Below the pieces are notes generated by a model. That model did no database searches. It saw nothing but the letters and a program-made list of their open reading frames with translations, and was not told the origin of the DNA. From Chitinimonas sp. BJYL2 (GTDB lineage Bacteria; Pseudomonadota; Gammaproteobacteria; Burkholderiales; Chitinimonadaceae), in assembly GCF_027257935.1 (NCBI RefSeq), contig NZ_JANZKW010000001.1, positions 558,001-622,000 on the forward strand: a DNA stretch of 64,000 nt, in the 5' to 3' direction. Shown piece after piece: positions 47,084 to 56,927 of the stretch (the first letter of the stretch is position 1; each line of letters starts with the position of its first letter). Both the position numbers and the translations under genes were made by a program.

Positions 47084-49051
47084 TCAGGGGCCAGCAAAAA
47101 GAATGCGTTCTGCCTTATCGAGTCTGGACTGCGGAACCAGCAAGACGACCACATCACCAGGCGCCATCACCTCATCCAGCGCGGGCGACTCTATTCTGGC
47201 CGTCCCTCGGCGAATACTTTGTACCCGTATCGCCTCGTCCAGGGCAAACAGCTCACCCAAGGTCTTTCCGACAGCGTATGAGCCGTCCAGCAATGTGACG
47301 GAATGCAATCGAGGTTGTAAAACCTCGTCCAGACCGTCATCGCTAGCTCCCCGGAAGAATCCTTTGAAAAGACTGTAGCGCGCCTCCCGCGCATCCCGGA
47401 TATGCCGCAACACGCGATTCAGCGGCACGCCCAACAGCATCATCGCGTGCGAGGCCAGCATCAGGCTGCCTTCCATCAGCTCGGCCACCACGGCATCTGC
47501 CCCTGCCTGACGCAGCCGGTCGATATCGCTGTCATCCCAGGTACGCACCACAACCGGCAAGTCCGGTCTCTCCTGACGAACGATGGCCAGGATCTTCAAC
47601 GCAGACGGAGTGTGGTCATAGGTCACGATCAGGGCGCGGGCGCGCGGCAAGCCCGCAGAGATCAGCACTTCGCGACGGGTAGCGTCACCAAAGGACACGC
47701 ACTCCCCCGCCGCCGCGGCCTCTTTGACCCGCTCTGGGTCCAGATCCAGTGCATAGAAAGGGATTTCCTCCTGCTGAAGCATGCGCGCCATCGCCTGACC
47801 GCTGCGGCCATAGCCGCACAGGATCACATGGTCCGAGGTGGCCATGGTCTTGGCTGCGAGCTGGGTCAGGCGCATGGCCTGCAGCATCCAGTCCGAGGCC
47901 ACAAAGCGGCGGACGATGGCTTCAGACTGCTGGATAAGGAAGGGGGCAATCAGCATCGATAACAGAATTGCCGCCAGCGCGACCTGCTCTGCCGCAAGGG
48001 GCAACATACCGGACGCAGCCCCCAGCGCCAGCAGGACAAAACCGAACTCGCCGCCCTGTCCCAGCGCCAGACCTGTGCGTACGGCAGTGCCGGGGCTACG
48101 CCCGAACCAACGTGTCAGACCGGCAATCAGCGCCGCCTTGCCGATGGTCAACAACACGACAACGACCACAATGACACCCAGATGCGCCCAGACCTCGCGC
48201 AGATTGAGGCGCATGCCGATGGTGACAAAGAACAAACCGAGCAGCAGATCACGGAAGGGCCGGATATCCTCTTCCACCTGGTGCCGGTATTCGGTTTCGG
48301 CGATCAGCATGCCGGCCAGAAAGGCACCCAGCGCCAGGCTCAGACCAGCCTGCGCCGTCGCATAAGCAATGCCCAGGGTCACCAGCAACACATTCAATAC
48401 AAACAGCTCGGTAGAGCGCCCCTTGGCAACCAGATGAAAAAGGGGTCGCAGCACTCTGGGGCCGAAGTAAAGCAGGACGATCAGCGCAAGTGCGATCTTG
48501 AGTACCGCAATGCCCAGCACCAGCCAGGGATCACTATCGGCACGGCCCAGTGCGGGGATCAGGATCAACAAGGGCACCACCGCGAGATCCTGGAACAGCA
48601 GGATGCCGATCACATGCTGGCCATGGGTGGTATTGACCTCGACCCGCTCGGCCATGAGCTTGCTGACGATGGCCGTCGACGACATGGCCAGCGCGCCGGC
48701 CAGCGCCAACCCGGCCGTCCAAGGCAGCCCCAGCAACCAGGCAGCCAACATCACCACCAGCATGGTGCCGCCTACCTGCGCCGACCCCAACCCGAACACG
48801 ACCGTACGCATTGCCATCAGCTTGGGCAGGCTGAACTCCAGACCCAGACTGAACATCAGGAACACCACACCGTACTCGGCCAGTTCGTCCGCCTCGCGTG
48901 ACGACGCCACCATCCCCAGCGCATGCGGACCGATGACAATCCCGACCACCAGATAACCCAGCATGGCCGGCAGGTGGGCACGGCGACACAGGATCACGGC
49001 CGCAACAGCAGCCGCAAGCAGTAACAGGACGGTTTCGAGAGCGTGGTGCAT
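47084..49051 (-). CDS. Monovalent cation:proton antiporter, CPA2 family, with RCK domains (KefB/YbaL-like)
   Basis: The 655-residue product has 12-13 membrane helices in the first 390 residues (Na/H exchanger fold, with GLALGQGGEFGFVLLALG near 330), an RCK-N/TrkA-N domain starting DHVILCGYGRSGQAMARML with its Rossmann glycines, and an RCK-C/TrkA-C domain near 570-650 (SYAVGKTLGELFALDEAIRVQSI). It probably exchanges K+ or Na+ for protons under nucleotide or glutathione-type control. Ion specificity cannot be read from sequence. It is divergent from kdsD, a neighbour arrangement common in betaproteobacteria. Confidence 0.9.
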   Translation of the reverse strand: MHHALETVLLLLAAAVAAVILCRRAHLPAMLGYLVVGIVIGPHALGMVASSREADELAEYGVVFLMFSLGLEFSLPKLMAMRTVVFGLGSAQVGGTMLVVMLAAWLLGLPWTAGLALAGALAMSSTAIVSKLMAERVEVNTTHGQHVIGILLFQDLAVVPLLILIPALGRADSDPWLVLGIAVLKIALALIVLLYFGPRVLRPLFHLVAKGRSTELFVLNVLLVTLGIAYATAQAGLSLALGAFLAGMLIAETEYRHQVEEDIRPFRDLLLGLFFVTIGMRLNLREVWAHLGVIVVVVVLLTIGKAALIAGLTRWFGRSPGTAVRTGLALGQGGEFGFVLLALGAASGMLPLAAEQVALAAILLSMLIAPFLIQQSEAIVRRFVASDWMLQAMRLTQLAAKTMATSDHVILCGYGRSGQAMARMLQQEEIPFYALDLDPERVKEAAAAGECVSFGDATRREVLISAGLPRARALIVTYDHTPSALKILAIVRQERPDLPVVVRTWDDSDIDRLRQAGADAVVAELMEGSLMLASHAMMLLGVPLNRVLRHIRDAREARYSLFKGFFRGASDDGLDEVLQPRLHSVTLLDGSYAVGKTLGELFALDEAIRVQSIRRGTARIESPALDEVMAPGDVVVLLVPQSRLDKAERILFAGP

Positions 49052-49131
49052 GAGCAGGCTTTGAGGGGGATAGGGGGATTATACGAACAAAGCGGCCCGC
49101 GCCCGGCAGGACGACAGCACAAGGCTTACCT

Positions 49132-49137
49132 TATACT
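49132..49137 (+). promoter_or_regulatory. Possible -10 box of kdsD giving a nearly leaderless mRNA
   Basis: TATACT ends eight bases before the kdsD ATG, so transcription would begin at or within two bases of the start codon. There is no recognisable -35 at normal spacing and no Shine-Dalgarno before the ATG. A TATAAT on the minus strand at 49078-49083 could serve the divergent antiporter gene. Confidence 0.35.
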
Positions 49138-49145
49138 GGCAGCCT

Positions 49146-50132
49146 ATGGATTCATCTCAACCTATCAATCCGGAACAATTGCTGGCACTTGCGCGTGATG
49201 TACTCACGATCGAGGCCGATGCAATCCAGGCAGTGGCCGCAAGGCTGGACGAGACCTTTGTGGCTGCGCACGCCATGCTGCTGGCTTGCAAAGGTAGAGT
49301 CGTGGTCACCGGCATCGGCAAGTCCGGCCATATCGGCAACAAACTTGCCGCCACCTTGGCATCTACCGGCACGCCCGCGTTCTTCATGCATCCGGCCGAA
49401 GCAGCGCACGGCGATCTCGGCATGATTACCGCCGACGATATCGTCGTAGCCATTTCCTACTCTGGCGCGGCGGAAGAACTGGTCACTTTGTTGCCCGCCA
49501 TCAAGCGCCGCGGAGCGCGGATTGTCGGTATAAGCGGCAATCCTGATTCCGCACTGGGTCAGGCATCTGACGTGCATCTCAATGCGCGCGTCGCCAAAGA
49601 AGCCTGCCCGCTGAACCTTGCTCCTACCGCCAGCACCACCGCCACTCTGGCTCTCGGCGATGCGCTGGCCGTCTGCCTGCTTGAGGCACGCGGTTTCAGC
49701 CGGGACGATTTCGCGCTCTCGCACCCTGGCGGCAGCCTGGGTCGCAAGCTGCTCGTCCACGTGCGCGATGTCATGCATGCCGACGAAGCACTGCCGGTCG
49801 TCTCCGCCGGTGCCAGCGTAAGGGACGCCCTGTTCGAGATCACCAGCAAGGGCCTGGGTCTGACGGCCGTCACCAGCCCCGATGGCGACTTGCTTGGGGT
49901 CTTTACCGATGGCGACCTGCGCCGTGCCATGGACCGCGATATCGATCTCAAGACCGCGACCATGCACGATGTGATGACGCGTAACCCCAAGACCATCGAG
50001 GCCGGCAAACTCGCGGTGGAAGCCGTGCAGCTGATGGAATCATCCAAGGTCTATGTGCTGCTGGTACTGGAGCACGGCCGCCTGGCCGGTGCCATCCGCA
50101 TGCATGATCTACTCAAGGCCGGCGTAGTCTGA
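49146..50132 (+). CDS. kdsD: D-arabinose 5-phosphate isomerase KdsD
   Basis: Converts ribulose 5-phosphate to arabinose 5-phosphate, the first committed step to Kdo for lipopolysaccharide. The 328 residues have an SIS domain (VVVTGIGKSGHIGNKLAATLASTGTPAFF, then HGDLGMI and SYSGAAEELV) and two CBS domains (about 205-265 and 275-328; VRDVMH and MHDVMTRNPKTIE mark their starts). First of a kdsD-kdsC-lptC-lptA-lptB-rpoN run. Confidence 0.97.
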   Translation: MDSSQPINPEQLLALARDVLTIEADAIQAVAARLDETFVAAHAMLLACKGRVVVTGIGKSGHIGNKLAATLASTGTPAFFMHPAEAAHGDLGMITADDIVVAISYSGAAEELVTLLPAIKRRGARIVGISGNPDSALGQASDVHLNARVAKEACPLNLAPTASTTATLALGDALAVCLLEARGFSRDDFALSHPGGSLGRKLLVHVRDVMHADEALPVVSAGASVRDALFEITSKGLGLTAVTSPDGDLLGVFTDGDLRRAMDRDIDLKTATMHDVMTRNPKTIEAGKLAVEAVQLMESSKVYVLLVLEHGRLAGAIRMHDLLKAGVV

Positions 50133-50163
50133 GCCGCCCCAACGCCTTACCCAGGAATACGAC

Positions 50164-50679
50164 GTGCAAGAACGAGCCCAATCCGTCCGACTGATGATCT
50201 TTGATGTGGATGGCGTCATGACCGACGGCAGCCTCTACTACACCGATGCCGGCGAAGAACTCAAAGCGTTCAACTCGCTCGACGGCCACGGCCTCAAGAT
50301 GCTGCAACAGTCCGGCGTGCAGCTGGCCATCATCACCGGGCGCAACTCGCGACTGGTCGAGCATCGTGCCCGCAATCTGGGCATCAACCACCTGATCCAA
50401 GGTGCGCACGACAAGCGCGCCTCGTTCGAGAAGCTGCTGGCTGATCTCGGCTTCCGGCCCGAGGACTGCGGCTATATGGGTGACGATGTGATCGATCTGC
50501 CGGTCATGCGCCGCGTCCACTTTGCCGTAGCCGTGCCGGACTCCCCCGTCATCGTCCGTCAGCATGCGCATTACGTTACCGGTGCACGCGGTGGCCACGG
50601 CGCCGTGCGGGAAGTCTGCGACATGATCATGCAGGCTCAGGGGACACTCGACGCCCAGCTTGCGCCCTATCTGCAATAA
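50164..50679 (+). CDS. kdsC: Kdo-8-phosphate phosphatase KdsC
   Basis: HAD-superfamily tetrameric enzyme that dephosphorylates Kdo 8-phosphate. The 171 residues carry motif I FDVDGVMTDG (nucleophile Asp and the second Asp), motif II in AIITGRNS, a conserved Lys in HDKRASFEK and motif IV in GYMGDDVIDLPVM. The start is GTG with an AGGAA ribosome site. KdsC normally lacks a cap domain, as here. Confidence 0.97.
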   Translation: MQERAQSVRLMIFDVDGVMTDGSLYYTDAGEELKAFNSLDGHGLKMLQQSGVQLAIITGRNSRLVEHRARNLGINHLIQGAHDKRASFEKLLADLGFRPEDCGYMGDDVIDLPVMRRVHFAVAVPDSPVIVRQHAHYVTGARGGHGAVREVCDMIMQAQGTLDAQLAPYLQ

Positions 50680-50681
50680 CC

Positions 50682-51257
50682 ATGCTGCCAGACCGCGCCG
50701 CCAGAGCCCTGCCGCTGATCCTCCTTGCCCTGCTGGCCGGGCTGGCGCTGTTGCTCGACCGCGCCACCTACCTGCCCGATATTGCCAACGGGCTGCGGGA
50801 CAAGGCACCCGATCTGCGGATCAAGGACTTCCGCGCAACCGCTTATGGCATGGATGGCAAGCCGCTTTATGTGCTGACTGCCGAGCAGATGCAGCATTAC
50901 CCCCACGACGATCACTCGGAGCTGAGTCAGGCTCACCTGATCCGCACGCTGCCTGGCGAGCCGGATCTTCAGGTACATGCCGATAAGGCCCGGATGGCGA
51001 GCGGGGCGCAGCAAGTTCATTTTGAGCAGAACGTCCGCATGCTGCGTGATGCCGCACCGGACCTGCCCGCCATGCAGCTAAGCACCAGCCGGCTCACGCT
51101 GGATACCCAGCGGGGTAGTGCGCAATCGGACGCACCTACACAGTTGCTCCACGGTGGCGACCGCCTCAACACCACCGGCTTTGACTACGACCACCGCCAG
51201 GCACGCCTTGCCCTGCGCGCAAAAGTGAAGATCCGCTATGCCCCTCCTCAGCGCTAA
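50682..51257 (+). CDS. lptC: LPS export system protein LptC
   Basis: Bitopic inner-membrane protein that hands LPS from LptB2FG to LptA. The 191 residues show one N-terminal membrane helix (about 10-28, ALPLILLALLAGLALLLD) and a periplasmic beta-jellyroll domain beginning PDLRIKDFRATAYGMDGKPLY, the LptC hallmark. It starts two bases after kdsC and its last 20 bases overlap lptA. Confidence 0.93.
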   Translation: MLPDRAARALPLILLALLAGLALLLDRATYLPDIANGLRDKAPDLRIKDFRATAYGMDGKPLYVLTAEQMQHYPHDDHSELSQAHLIRTLPGEPDLQVHADKARMASGAQQVHFEQNVRMLRDAAPDLPAMQLSTSRLTLDTQRGSAQSDAPTQLLHGGDRLNTTGFDYDHRQARLALRAKVKIRYAPPQR

Positions 51258-51771
51258 ACGCCTGCTCAGCACGCTGTTGCTTGTTCTGCCCGCAATGGCT
51301 GCGGCTGAGCTGGCCGACGGCTACAAACCCATCGAAGTCGACGCCGGCCGCGCCACCCAGGACCAGAAATCCGGCCAGGCTGTGCTCGAAGGCGGCGTGA
51401 AGATCACCCAAGGCACGCTGACCTTGGAAGCGGATCGCGCCGTAATGCAGGAGACCGCCGGGGGAGACCATACGGTTCAGGCCACCGGCAAGCCCGTCAA
51501 GTTCAAGCAACGACTCGAAAGCAAGCTCGCCTGGCTGGACGCGCATGCCGACAAGCTGGACTACGACAGCAAGACCGGCGAGGTCAAGCTGATGGGGAAT
51601 GCCTGGCTCAAGCGGGGTGAGGACGAGATCAGCGGCAACCGCATTACCTACAACTCGGTCACGGAGAAGTACGCCGCCGAGGGTAGCCCGCCCGATGCCA
51701 GCAGTGATGGTCGCGTACGCATGGTGATCCAGTCCAAGAAGAAACCCGCAGAAGGCCAGCCCAAGCCATGA
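51238..51771 (+). CDS. lptA: LPS transport periplasmic bridge protein LptA
   Basis: Periplasmic OstA-like protein that polymerises into the LPS bridge. The 177 residues have a signal peptide ([20 protein letters not shown], cut near AAA) and the jellyroll core with [23 protein letters not shown] and [18 protein letters not shown]. The C-terminal 15 residues are Lys/Pro-rich. It overlaps lptC by 20 bases and lptB by four. Confidence 0.95.
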   Translation: MPLLSAKRLLSTLLLVLPAMAAAELADGYKPIEVDAGRATQDQKSGQAVLEGGVKITQGTLTLEADRAVMQETAGGDHTVQATGKPVKFKQRLESKLAWLDAHADKLDYDSKTGEVKLMGNAWLKRGEDEISGNRITYNSVTEKYAAEGSPPDASSDGRVRMVIQSKKKPAEGQPKP

Positions 51772-52490
51772 GCCGCCTGTCTGCCCAGCATCTGCAAAAA
51801 CGCTACAAGGCACGCACCGTGGTTCGCGATGTATCCCTGCATATTGATGCGGGGGAAGTCGTGGGCCTGTTGGGCCCTAATGGCGCCGGCAAAACCACCA
51901 GCTTTTACATGATTGTGGGCATGGTCGCCCTCAACGGCGGCAAGATATTCCTCGACGATGCCGAGATCACCCACCTGGCCATGCATGAACGCGCGGGCCT
52001 GGGTCTGGGTTATCTGCCACAGGAAGCCTCGATTTTCCGGCGCATGACAGTGGCCGAGAACATCCGCGCCATCCTGGAACTGCACGAAACCGGCAACGAC
52101 GCCATCGAGCGCCGTCTCGAAGAGCTGATGCGTGAACTCAATATTGCCCATCTGCGCGACAGCTCGGCGCTGTCGCTCTCCGGTGGCGAGCGTCGTCGCT
52201 GCGAGATCGCGCGTGCGCTGGCCGCCAACCCGCGCTTCATCTTGCTGGACGAGCCCTTTGCCGGTGTGGACCCGATTGCAGTGATGGATATCCAGAAGAT
52301 CATCCGCTTCCTCAAGGAGCGCGGCATCGGCGTCCTGATCACCGATCATAATGTGCGCGAAACGCTGGGTATCTGTGATCGTGCCTACATCATCAACGAG
52401 GGCAGCGTGCTGGCCTCGGGTACGGCCGAGGAGATTGTCTATAACGACAATGTCCGCCGCGTGTACCTGGGCGAACACTTCCGGATGTAG
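51768..52490 (+). CDS. lptB: LPS export ABC transporter ATPase LptB
   Basis: Cytoplasmic ATPase that powers LPS extraction with LptF and LptG. The 240-residue product has Walker [10 protein letters not shown] (about 36-44), the LptB-typical [19 protein letters not shown] loop, signature [16 protein letters not shown] and Walker [14 protein letters not shown], then [18 protein letters not shown]. Its start overlaps the lptA stop (ATGA). Confidence 0.97.
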   Translation: MSRLSAQHLQKRYKARTVVRDVSLHIDAGEVVGLLGPNGAGKTTSFYMIVGMVALNGGKIFLDDAEITHLAMHERAGLGLGYLPQEASIFRRMTVAENIRAILELHETGNDAIERRLEELMRELNIAHLRDSSALSLSGGERRRCEIARALAANPRFILLDEPFAGVDPIAVMDIQKIIRFLKERGIGVLITDHNVRETLGICDRAYIINEGSVLASGTAEEIVYNDNVRRVYLGEHFRM

Positions 52491-52498
52491 CCCCAGGC

Positions 52499-53962
52499 AT
52501 GAAACAGTCCCTCCAGCTCAAACTCTCCCAGTCGCTCACGCTGACGCCGCAGCTGCAGCAGTCGATCAAGCTGCTGCAACTCTCGACCCTGGATCTGAAC
52601 CAGGAGATCGAGCGCTTCCTGCAAGACAACCCCATGCTGGAGCGCGAGGACGATGACGAGCCGGAAGTGCATCCGGTCAAAGCCGATGGCTCGCCGGCCG
52701 ACATGCAGGAGCGTCCGGTTGATACCGAAGCCCCTGCACCCAGTGAAATCGCCGAGCCCGATTACGATGCCGAAGATGCGCTGGGTGACAGCTACTGGAA
52801 CGAAGCCGGCAGCGGTCGCCAGAACAATGATGGTGACGATGAGTACGATGCCCAGGCCAATGTAGCCCAGGTCGCCACCTTGCGTGAGCACCTGCTGGAA
52901 CAACTGGGCCTGCTGCCACTGAATCCGCGGGATAAGGCACTGGCCACCTTGGTCATCGATGTGCTCGATGAAAACGGCTATCTCGGTTCCTCGCTGGAAG
53001 AAATCTTCGAAATGATCCCGCTGGCGATCCGCGAGGGGCTGGAGATCGAGCCCGAGGAACTGCAGATCGGCCTGCAGCTCGTTCGTCAGCTGGAACCTTG
53101 TGGCGTGGGTGCGGTCGATCTTAAGGATTGCCTGATGATCCAGCTGGATCAACAGTATTCGGCCGACCCGCTATACAAGCTGGCCCGTACGCTCGTCGCC
53201 GGACACCTCGATTTATTGGCGAACAAGGACTACAGTAAACTTAAGAAAACGCTGAAATGCGACGACACGTTGCTGAGGCAAGCGCAGGTACTGATCCAGC
53301 GCCTGAATCCTCGCCCCGGCGCCGCTTTCGGTGAGACCGACACACGTTATGTGGTGGCGGATGTAGTGGTAAAGAAGCTTCGTTCAGGCTGGACTGTCCA
53401 GCTCAACGAAGCAGCGATGCCCAAGCTCAAGGTGAACCAGTTGTACGCCAACATCCTGCGACAACACCGTGAAAATGGTACTGGCCTCTCCGGGCAGTTG
53501 CAGGAGGCCAAGTGGCTGATCAAGAACGTGCAACAGCGTTTCGACACTATCCTGCGCGTCGGCCAGGCCATCGTCGAAAAGCAGCAGCGCTTCTTCGAGC
53601 ACGGCGAAGTCGCCATGCGGCCGCTGGTATTGCGCGATATCGCCGAAGAGCTGGATCTGCACGAATCCACCATCTCTCGCGTCACCACGCAGAAGTACAT
53701 GCTGACACCGCGGGGTATCTATGAATTCAAGTACTTCTTCGGCAGCCATGTGGATACCGACTCCGGCGGTGAATGCTCCGCCATCGCGATCAAGGCGCTG
53801 ATCAAGCAGTTGTTGCAGAACGAGGACCCGAAAAAACCCTTGAGTGACAGCACGATTGCCGAGGTACTCGGCAAACAGGGCATCAATGTCGCCCGCCGCA
53901 CAGTCGCCAAATACCGTGAAGCCATGCAGATCCCTCCCGTGAACCAACGAAAGTCCCTGTAG
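52499..53962 (+). CDS. rpoN: RNA polymerase sigma-54 factor
   Basis: Directs RNA polymerase to -24/-12 promoters that need an AAA+ activator. The 487 residues show the Gln/Leu-rich activator-interacting region I (MKQSLQLKLSQSLTLTPQLQ onward), an acidic region II near 47-110, the core-binding domain, a helix-turn-helix near 370-395 (DIAEELDLHESTISRVTT) and the RpoN box ARRTVAKYRE at about 465-474. Two sigma-54-like promoters are visible in this window. It follows lptB by eight bases. Confidence 0.98.
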   Translation: MKQSLQLKLSQSLTLTPQLQQSIKLLQLSTLDLNQEIERFLQDNPMLEREDDDEPEVHPVKADGSPADMQERPVDTEAPAPSEIAEPDYDAEDALGDSYWNEAGSGRQNNDGDDEYDAQANVAQVATLREHLLEQLGLLPLNPRDKALATLVIDVLDENGYLGSSLEEIFEMIPLAIREGLEIEPEELQIGLQLVRQLEPCGVGAVDLKDCLMIQLDQQYSADPLYKLARTLVAGHLDLLANKDYSKLKKTLKCDDTLLRQAQVLIQRLNPRPGAAFGETDTRYVVADVVVKKLRSGWTVQLNEAAMPKLKVNQLYANILRQHRENGTGLSGQLQEAKWLIKNVQQRFDTILRVGQAIVEKQQRFFEHGEVAMRPLVLRDIAEELDLHESTISRVTTQKYMLTPRGIYEFKYFFGSHVDTDSGGECSAIAIKALIKQLLQNEDPKKPLSDSTIAEVLGKQGINVARRTVAKYREAMQIPPVNQRKSL

Positions 53963-54006
53963 CCGCCATGCATTGCCGGCGGCATCCTTAACGCAAGGAG
54001 AGTCGT

Positions 54007-54348
54007 ATGAATCTGACCATCAGTGGGCATCACCTTGAGGTTACCCCAGCCATCCGCGAGTATGTGCAGAGCAAGCTGGACCGCGTAACCCGGCACTTCG
54101 ACCACGTGATCGACATGGGCGTGACGCTCAGCGTCGACAAGCTGCAACAGAAGATCGAAGTGAACGTCCACTTGCGCGGCAAGGATATCCATGTAGAAGC
54201 GACCGACGAAGACATGTATGCCGCCATCGACTTCGTGGCCGACAAACTCGATCGACAGGTGCTCAAGCACAAGGAAAAACGTTACGGCGATCGCCACAGC
54301 GATGCCATCAAGTATCAGCCCCCCCAGGACAACCAGGCTTCCGCATAA
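54007..54348 (+). CDS. hpf: Ribosome hibernation promoting factor (short HPF)
   Basis: Binds the 30S decoding channel in stationary phase and favours 100S dimers with RMF. The 113-residue product begins MNLTISGHHLEVTPAIREYV and lacks the long C-terminal dimerisation domain, so it is the short type. It has an AAGGAGAG ribosome site and the rpoN-hpf-ptsN order known from many proteobacteria. Confidence 0.95.
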   Translation: MNLTISGHHLEVTPAIREYVQSKLDRVTRHFDHVIDMGVTLSVDKLQQKIEVNVHLRGKDIHVEATDEDMYAAIDFVADKLDRQVLKHKEKRYGDRHSDAIKYQPPQDNQASA

Positions 54349-54379
54349 AGCCCTAGCTGGATAATGCGATACGAGAGGG

Positions 54380-54413
54380 ACGGGAACGGTAAAGGGACGC
54401 CGTTCCCGTTTTC
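54380..54413 (+). terminator. Intrinsic terminator after hpf
   Basis: ACGGGAACGG (54380-54389), loop TAAAGGGACG, CCGTTCCCGT (54400-54409), then TTT. Ten-pair stem. It ends the lpt-rpoN-hpf transcript; the 226-base gap to ptsN otherwise holds only the possible promoter listed next. Confidence 0.8.
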
Positions 54414-54519
54414 CATTTCACGCCCCGAAAAATCACCGTCCTTGCGCACCCTCAGGCCAGCAGGACGTGGCTGATGCGGATTACGATGCACCACTCGGCC
54501 GCCAACACGGCACACCGGC

Positions 54520-54547
54520 TTGTTCTGGCAACTGGCGAGCGTACAAT
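54520..54547 (+). promoter_or_regulatory. Possible promoter of ptsN
   Basis: TTGTTC (54520-54525), 16 bases, TACAAT (54542-54547). The -10 matches 5 of 6, the -35 only 3 of 6. Its position, after the hpf terminator and 27 bases before the ptsN ATG, supports it. Confidence 0.4.
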
Positions 54548-54574
54548 GGCGGCCTACTTCACGAACCCAAACTT

Positions 54575-55030
54575 ATGGCGCTGATTGCCTCTGTCCTGCC
54601 GCTGGCCAATGTGTTTCTGGATCTCGACCTGACCAGCAAGAAACGCCTGTTCGAACAGGCGGGGCTGTTATTCGAGAATAGCCACGGCATCGCTCGCAGC
54701 ACGATCTTCGACGCCCTGTTCGCACGGGAAAAGCTGGGTTCGACCGGGCTAGGACAAGGGGTGGCCATCCCCCACGGGCGCATCAAGGGCCTGAAGGAAG
54801 CGCTCGGCGTCTTCGTGCGTCTCAAGCAGCCCATCCCCTTTGAAGCACCGGACGGCAAACCGGTTCAGCTCGCTTTTGTCTTGCTGGTACCGGAACAGGC
54901 CACCGACCTGCATCTGCAGATTCTTTCCGAGCTGGCGCAATTGTTCAGCGATCGCAAGCTACGCGAATCCCTGCTGGCCGCCGAAACCGCCGAAGCAACC
55001 TACAGCCTGCTGACCCAGTGGCATTCCTGA
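54575..55030 (+). CDS. ptsN: Nitrogen-PTS EIIA protein PtsN
   Basis: Phosphoacceptor of the regulatory PTS(Ntr) branch, which affects potassium transport and nitrogen and carbon control. The 151-residue product has the EIIA type-2 fold and the active His H67 in GVAIPHGRIKG. The ATG at 54575 is chosen because the family begins just before this helix; the frame is open for 36 codons upstream, across the presumed promoter. Confidence 0.95.
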   Translation: MALIASVLPLANVFLDLDLTSKKRLFEQAGLLFENSHGIARSTIFDALFAREKLGSTGLGQGVAIPHGRIKGLKEALGVFVRLKQPIPFEAPDGKPVQLAFVLLVPEQATDLHLQILSELAQLFSDRKLRESLLAAETAEATYSLLTQWHS

Positions 55031-55107
55031 TGGCAACACCCGCCTGCTTGCGTTAGGCTGGATGGCTCAGGAACCCGTTGCAGATACCGACTGCCAACTC
55101 ATACGCC

Positions 55108-56049
55108 ATGCCCCAGATCACCGTCCGCCAGCTGTTTATCGATAACGCCGAGAAACTGCGCCTGACCTGGCTTGCCGGCCAGAGCGGTGCCAACAACCTG
55201 CTGTCGATCGAAGCGGACAAACAGAAGCCGGCGCACGCCCTGGTGGGGCACCTCAACTTCGTCCACCCCAATGGCATTCAGGTGCTGGGTCTGGCCGAAA
55301 TCGCCTACCTGCAAAGCGTTGAACCCGCTGCGCTGAAAAAGTCACTGGATCATCTTTTCAGTACCGACATGGCGGCGATGATCGTCGCCAACGGCCAGAC
55401 TGCGCCCGATGTGCTGCGTGAAGCCTGCGAGCGCGCCCATGTGCCGCTGCTGACCTCGCCCGAGCAAAGTCCGTATCTGATGGACGTACTGCGCTTCTAT
55501 CTGGCCAAGGCGCTGGCGGTATCCACCAATCTGCACGGCGTATTCCTCGATGTGCTCGAGGTCGGTGTACTGATTACCGGCGAGAGCGCCATGGGCAAGA
55601 GCGAACTGGCGCTGGAGCTGATTTCTCGTGGCCATGGCCTCGTGGCCGACGATGTGGTCGAGCTGTACCGGATCGCGCCCGACACGCTGGAAGGCCGCTG
55701 CCCGCCGCTGCTGCGGGACTTTCTCGAAGTACGAGGTCTGGGCGTGCTCAATATCCGCACGATCTTCGGCGAAACCGCGGTACGGCCCAAGAAGAACCTC
55801 AAGCTCATCATCCATCTGACCAAACAGGCTGAATCGGTCACGCCACTGGACCGCTTGCAGATGCAGGCCGCCAGCCAGGGCGTGCTCGATGTGCCGATCC
55901 GCAAGGTGGTGCTACCGGTAGCCGCAGGTCGCAACCTGGCAGTGCTGGTCGAAGCTGCGGTGCGCAATTACATCCTGCAGCTACGCGGCATCGATTCCAC
56001 ACGTGAATTCATCGAGCGGCATCAACGCTTCATGGAGTCCGGGGAGTAA
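55108..56049 (+). CDS. hprK: HPr kinase/phosphorylase HprK
   Basis: Phosphorylates and dephosphorylates a Ser of HPr or NPr. From the ATG at 55108 it has 313 residues: an N-terminal MurE-like domain, then the catalytic domain with P-loop GESAMGKS (158-165), [12 protein letters not shown] (176-185) and the [17 protein letters not shown] signature (207-222). A TTG at 55078 would add ten residues not seen in the family. Between ptsN and rapZ, as usual in betaproteobacteria. Confidence 0.96.
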   Translation: MPQITVRQLFIDNAEKLRLTWLAGQSGANNLLSIEADKQKPAHALVGHLNFVHPNGIQVLGLAEIAYLQSVEPAALKKSLDHLFSTDMAAMIVANGQTAPDVLREACERAHVPLLTSPEQSPYLMDVLRFYLAKALAVSTNLHGVFLDVLEVGVLITGESAMGKSELALELISRGHGLVADDVVELYRIAPDTLEGRCPPLLRDFLEVRGLGVLNIRTIFGETAVRPKKNLKLIIHLTKQAESVTPLDRLQMQAASQGVLDVPIRKVVLPVAAGRNLAVLVEAAVRNYILQLRGIDSTREFIERHQRFMESGE

Positions 56050-56051
56050 TC

Positions 56052-56927
56052 GTGAACCATACGTCCATGCAGATCGTGCTGATTTCCGGGCTGTCCGGTT
56101 CGGGCAAGAGCGTCGCTTTGAAGCTGCTCGAAGATCTGGGTTATTACTGTATCGACAATCTGCCCGCGACCTTGCTGCCGCAAACCGTGCGCCTGCTGCA
56201 GAACGAGGGTCACCAGCATGTCGGTATCAGCGTGGACATCCGGGGTGCGCAAAGCCTGCCCGCCCTGCCCGATTGTGTGGCCGATCTGCGCGAGCGCCAG
56301 CTCGATGTACGGGTACTGTTTCTGGAAGCCAAGACCGAAGCGCTACTCAAGCGCTTTTCCGAAACACGCCGCCGCCATCCGCTGTCTACCCGCTTCCCCG
56401 ACCTCACCGTCAGCGAGTGCATCATCACCGAGCGCGAGACACTGGCGGAGATTGCCGGCCTGGCGCATCGGCTCGACAGCAGCGACCTATCGGCCAATGC
56501 GCTGCGTGCCTGGGTACGTCAGTGGCTGGCCTTGGATCAGTCGCAGCTCACCCTGATCTTCCAGTCCTTCGGCTTCAAGCACGGCGTGCCGCTCGATGCC
56601 GATTTCGTCTTCGATGTGCGCTGCCTGCCGAATCCCTATTACGACCCCGCCCTGCGACCGTTGACTGGCAGGGATCAAGCTGTCGTCGATTATCTGGAAG
56701 CCGAGGCGCTGTGTCTGGGTATGTACGACGATGTGCGCGTGTATCTGGAGCGCTGGCTGCCGCAGTTCGACCGGGACAACCGCAGCTATGTCACCGTGGC
56801 CCTGGGCTGCACTGGCGGCCAGCATCGCTCCGTCTGGCTCGCCGAGAAACTGGCAGCACACTTCAACACGCATCGCCAGGTCTTGATCCGCCATCGCGAA
56901 TGGCAAGACTGGCAGGAAGACAAATGA
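56052..56927 (+). CDS. rapZ: RNase adapter protein RapZ
   Basis: In E. coli it binds the sRNA GlmZ and delivers it to RNase E, tuning glucosamine-6-phosphate synthesis. The 291 residues have P-loop GLSGSGKS (13-20), the YYCIDNLPATLLP segment, and the C-terminal RNA-binding domain with ALGCTGGQHRSVWLAEKL. The GTG at 56052 is preferred over the ATG at 56067 because a GGGGAG ribosome site lies five bases before it. Whether a GlmZ-like RNA exists here is unknown. Confidence 0.95.
   Translation: MNHTSMQIVLISGLSGSGKSVALKLLEDLGYYCIDNLPATLLPQTVRLLQNEGHQHVGISVDIRGAQSLPALPDCVADLRERQLDVRVLFLEAKTEALLKRFSETRRRHPLSTRFPDLTVSECIITERETLAEIAGLAHRLDSSDLSANALRAWVRQWLALDQSQLTLIFQSFGFKHGVPLDADFVFDVRCLPNPYYDPALRPLTGRDQAVVDYLEAEALCLGMYDDVRVYLERWLPQFDRDNRSYVTVALGCTGGQHRSVWLAEKLAAHFNTHRQVLIRHREWQDWQEDK

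Noticed and set aside
53960-53986. GCCGCC/GGCGGC hairpin between rpoN and hpf as a terminator
   Set aside because: Six pairs, ten-base loop and no T run; hpf has a strong ribosome site right after it and is probably co-transcribed.
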